This document shows positions 4,718 through 5,809 of a DNA stretch of 5,809 nucleotides, piece after piece (positions within the stretch are counted from its first letter, which is position 1; every line of letters starts with the position of its first letter). Source of the DNA: Hyphomicrobiales bacterium. Lineage in GTDB: Bacteria > Pseudomonadota > Alphaproteobacteria > Parvibaculales > Parvibaculaceae. The DNA is taken from positions 1 to 5,809 of the forward strand of contig JAATFR010000145.1 of the NCBI GenBank assembly GCA_015655095.1. The letters run 5' to 3'. The position numbers and the translations under genes are program-made. The notes beneath the pieces were generated by a model that was given only the letters and a program-made list of their open reading frames with translations, was not told where the DNA came from and ran no database searches.

Positions 4718-5809
4718 ATGCCGTCAAAGCGACGCCTCACTCTGCGAACTCTCTGGTTCAACATCCATCTCTGGATTGGTGTTGGCCTTGGTCTGGTCAT
4801 GATCATCCTCGGGCTGACCGGCGCGGTGCTGGTCTGGCATGATCCGGTTATCGATACTCTGAATCCCGCCCGGTTTAATGTCAGCAATGCGCCGGCATCC
4901 CTGCCTCCATCAGCCTATGCCAGATCTGCGGCCGCCTCATTCGGTCCAGGACTTTCCATCATGTCGGTGCGCCTGCCTGAGACGTCCGGCCAGCCTGTCG
5001 TCGTCATGGCCCGGGGACCCGCGCCCAAGGGTGGCGGACGCCCCTCCTTCCAGAGCGCATGGCTGGACCCCGCCACGGCGGAGGTAAAGGATACCGGCAG
5101 CCCGCTGCCCCCCTTCTTTGCCCTGATGCATAATCTCCATGGCAACCTGCTGATCCCCGGTATGGGCAGGCAGATCGTCGGCTGGATGGGTGTGGCCCTC
5201 GCCGTTTCCGCCCTTTCCGGCATCTATCTATGGTGGCCCCGCAATAACCGGTTCCTGCGCGCCCTGAAATGGCGCCGCGCGCCCACACTGTCATCAAACC
5301 TGCACCACAGCGCAGGCTTCTGGCTCTCTCTCCCCTTGGCCGTTATCGCCATTACAGGCGTTTATCTGGGCTTTCCCCAGACCGGCCGCGCCGCTCTTTC
5401 GTCCATCGCCCCGATGAGCCCGCAAGCCCCCCGCTTCGGCGGCGCGGGACCGGCTACCACCCCTCACCTCAGCGTCGATGAAGCCGTCGACGCCGCGCTC
5501 GCTGCTGCTCCGGGGGCGGCGGCGAGCGCCATCAATTTCCCATCGGGGAAACCAGCCATGTGGCGGGTCAGCCTCAGCCAGAACGGCGCGCCGGTGATGA
5601 TAAGCGTGGACGACGCCACCGGCGCCGCCCGCCGCCTTGGCGATGGCAAAAAGGCAACGCCCGGCGACGACATCGCGAGCCTTATCCGCGCCATCCACGA
5701 CGGAACGGACATGGGCCCAATCTGGCAAACCATCGTGTTTCTAACCGGCCTTCTGCCAGCCCTTCTCACCATCACGGGCGTCATCATGTGGCTTGGCCGC
5801 CGCCAGCGC
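4718..5809 (+). CDS. PepSY-associated transmembrane protein (PiuB/FoxB-like), last few residues outside window
   Basis: The frame is open for 364 codons from ATG at 4718 to the window edge, and the sequence already reaches the typical family ending ITGVIMWLGRRQR. Four membrane segments lie near 17-40, 150-172, 198-220 and 335-359, with two large periplasmic loops. Hallmarks are NIHLWIGVGLGLVM (15-28), LTGAVLVW (33-40), LHGNLLIPG (140-148), GIYLWWPR (168-175), LHHSAGFWLSL (195-205), and IHDGTDMG (326-333). Family knowledge: PepSY_TM proteins often accompany siderophore receptors, and FoxB is a haem-binding inner-membrane siderophore reductase. His17, His138, His141, His196, His197 and His327 are possible haem ligands here. 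Iron uptake is inferred from the family only; no siderophore gene is visible. No strong ribosome site precedes the ATG (weak GGA 6 bases upstream), and no other in-frame ATG lies between the upstream TGA (4652) and this start. Codons become very G+C-rich around 5400-5650. Confidence 0.88.
   Translation, partial: MPSKRRLTLRTLWFNIHLWIGVGLGLVMIILGLTGAVLVWHDPVIDTLNPARFNVSNAPASLPPSAYARSAAASFGPGLSIMSVRLPETSGQPVVVMARGPAPKGGGRPSFQSAWLDPATAEVKDTGSPLPPFFALMHNLHGNLLIPGMGRQIVGWMGVALAVSALSGIYLWWPRNNRFLRALKWRRAPTLSSNLHHSAGFWLSLPLAVIAITGVYLGFPQTGRAALSSIAPMSPQAPRFGGAGPATTPHLSVDEAVDAALAAAPGAAASAINFPSGKPAMWRVSLSQNGAPVMISVDDATGAARRLGDGKKATPGDDIASLIRAIHDGTDMGPIWQTIVFLTGLLPALLTITGVIMWLGRRQR

Noticed and set aside
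4618..4842. A 74-codon plus-strand frame in the spacer, overlapping the PepSY gene start
   Set aside because: It runs out of frame into the PepSY-family gene, has no ribosome site, and its product resembles nothing.
1..5809. Searched by eye for CRISPR arrays, transposase genes, terminal repeats, tRNAs and phage or defence genes
   Set aside because: No regularly spaced repeats, no tRNA cloverleaf ends and no transposase, integrase or nuclease motifs were seen; all long coding regions are accounted for by six housekeeping-type genes.

Overview
The window looks like part of an alphaproteobacterial chromosome, most plausibly from the Hyphomicrobiales (Rhizobiales), Brucella/Ochrobactrum-like. 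This rests on the moderately high G+C of the genes, the style of the amino-acid ABC transporter, and a hydroxymethylglutaryl-CoA-synthase-like gene that appears to continue into an OB-fold domain. No rRNA, tRNA or unique marker is present, so the assignment is an inference.

Layout. Five genes lie on the minus strand and are read from right to left. In transcription order they are an ABC ATPase (4355-3531), a periplasmic binding protein of the lysine/arginine/ornithine/histidine class (3500-2721), a HisQ-like permease with a TTG start (2648-1974), a HisM-like permease (1969-1271), and a thiolase-fold, HMG-CoA-synthase-like gene (1149 to beyond base 1). Across a 362-bp spacer, a PepSY-associated membrane protein is read in the opposite direction (4718 to beyond 5809). 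The two edge genes are both cut by the window end.

How the genes work together. The four transporter genes make one complete importer: the binding protein captures a probably basic amino acid or opine in the periplasm, the two permeases form the channel, and the ATPase drives it. A perfect 13-bp stem-loop directly after the binding-protein stop codon probably separates high expression of that protein from lower expression of the permeases. The HMGS-like gene follows after 121 bp with a weak promoter candidate of its own. Whether it is functionally linked to the importer is unknown.

Main point of interest. The HMGS-like protein keeps the thiolase/KAS III fold motifs. However, by hand alignment the nucleophilic Cys is Gln (residue 114), the Glu of archaeal-type HMG-CoA synthase is Thr (residue 82), and the usual His is not in place. 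It is therefore unlikely to be a true HMG-CoA synthase despite what an automatic name may say. Other points are the TTG start, the stem-loop, and a cluster of short inverted repeats upstream of the ATPase gene. Nothing here resembles a mobile element, CRISPR array, phage or defence system.
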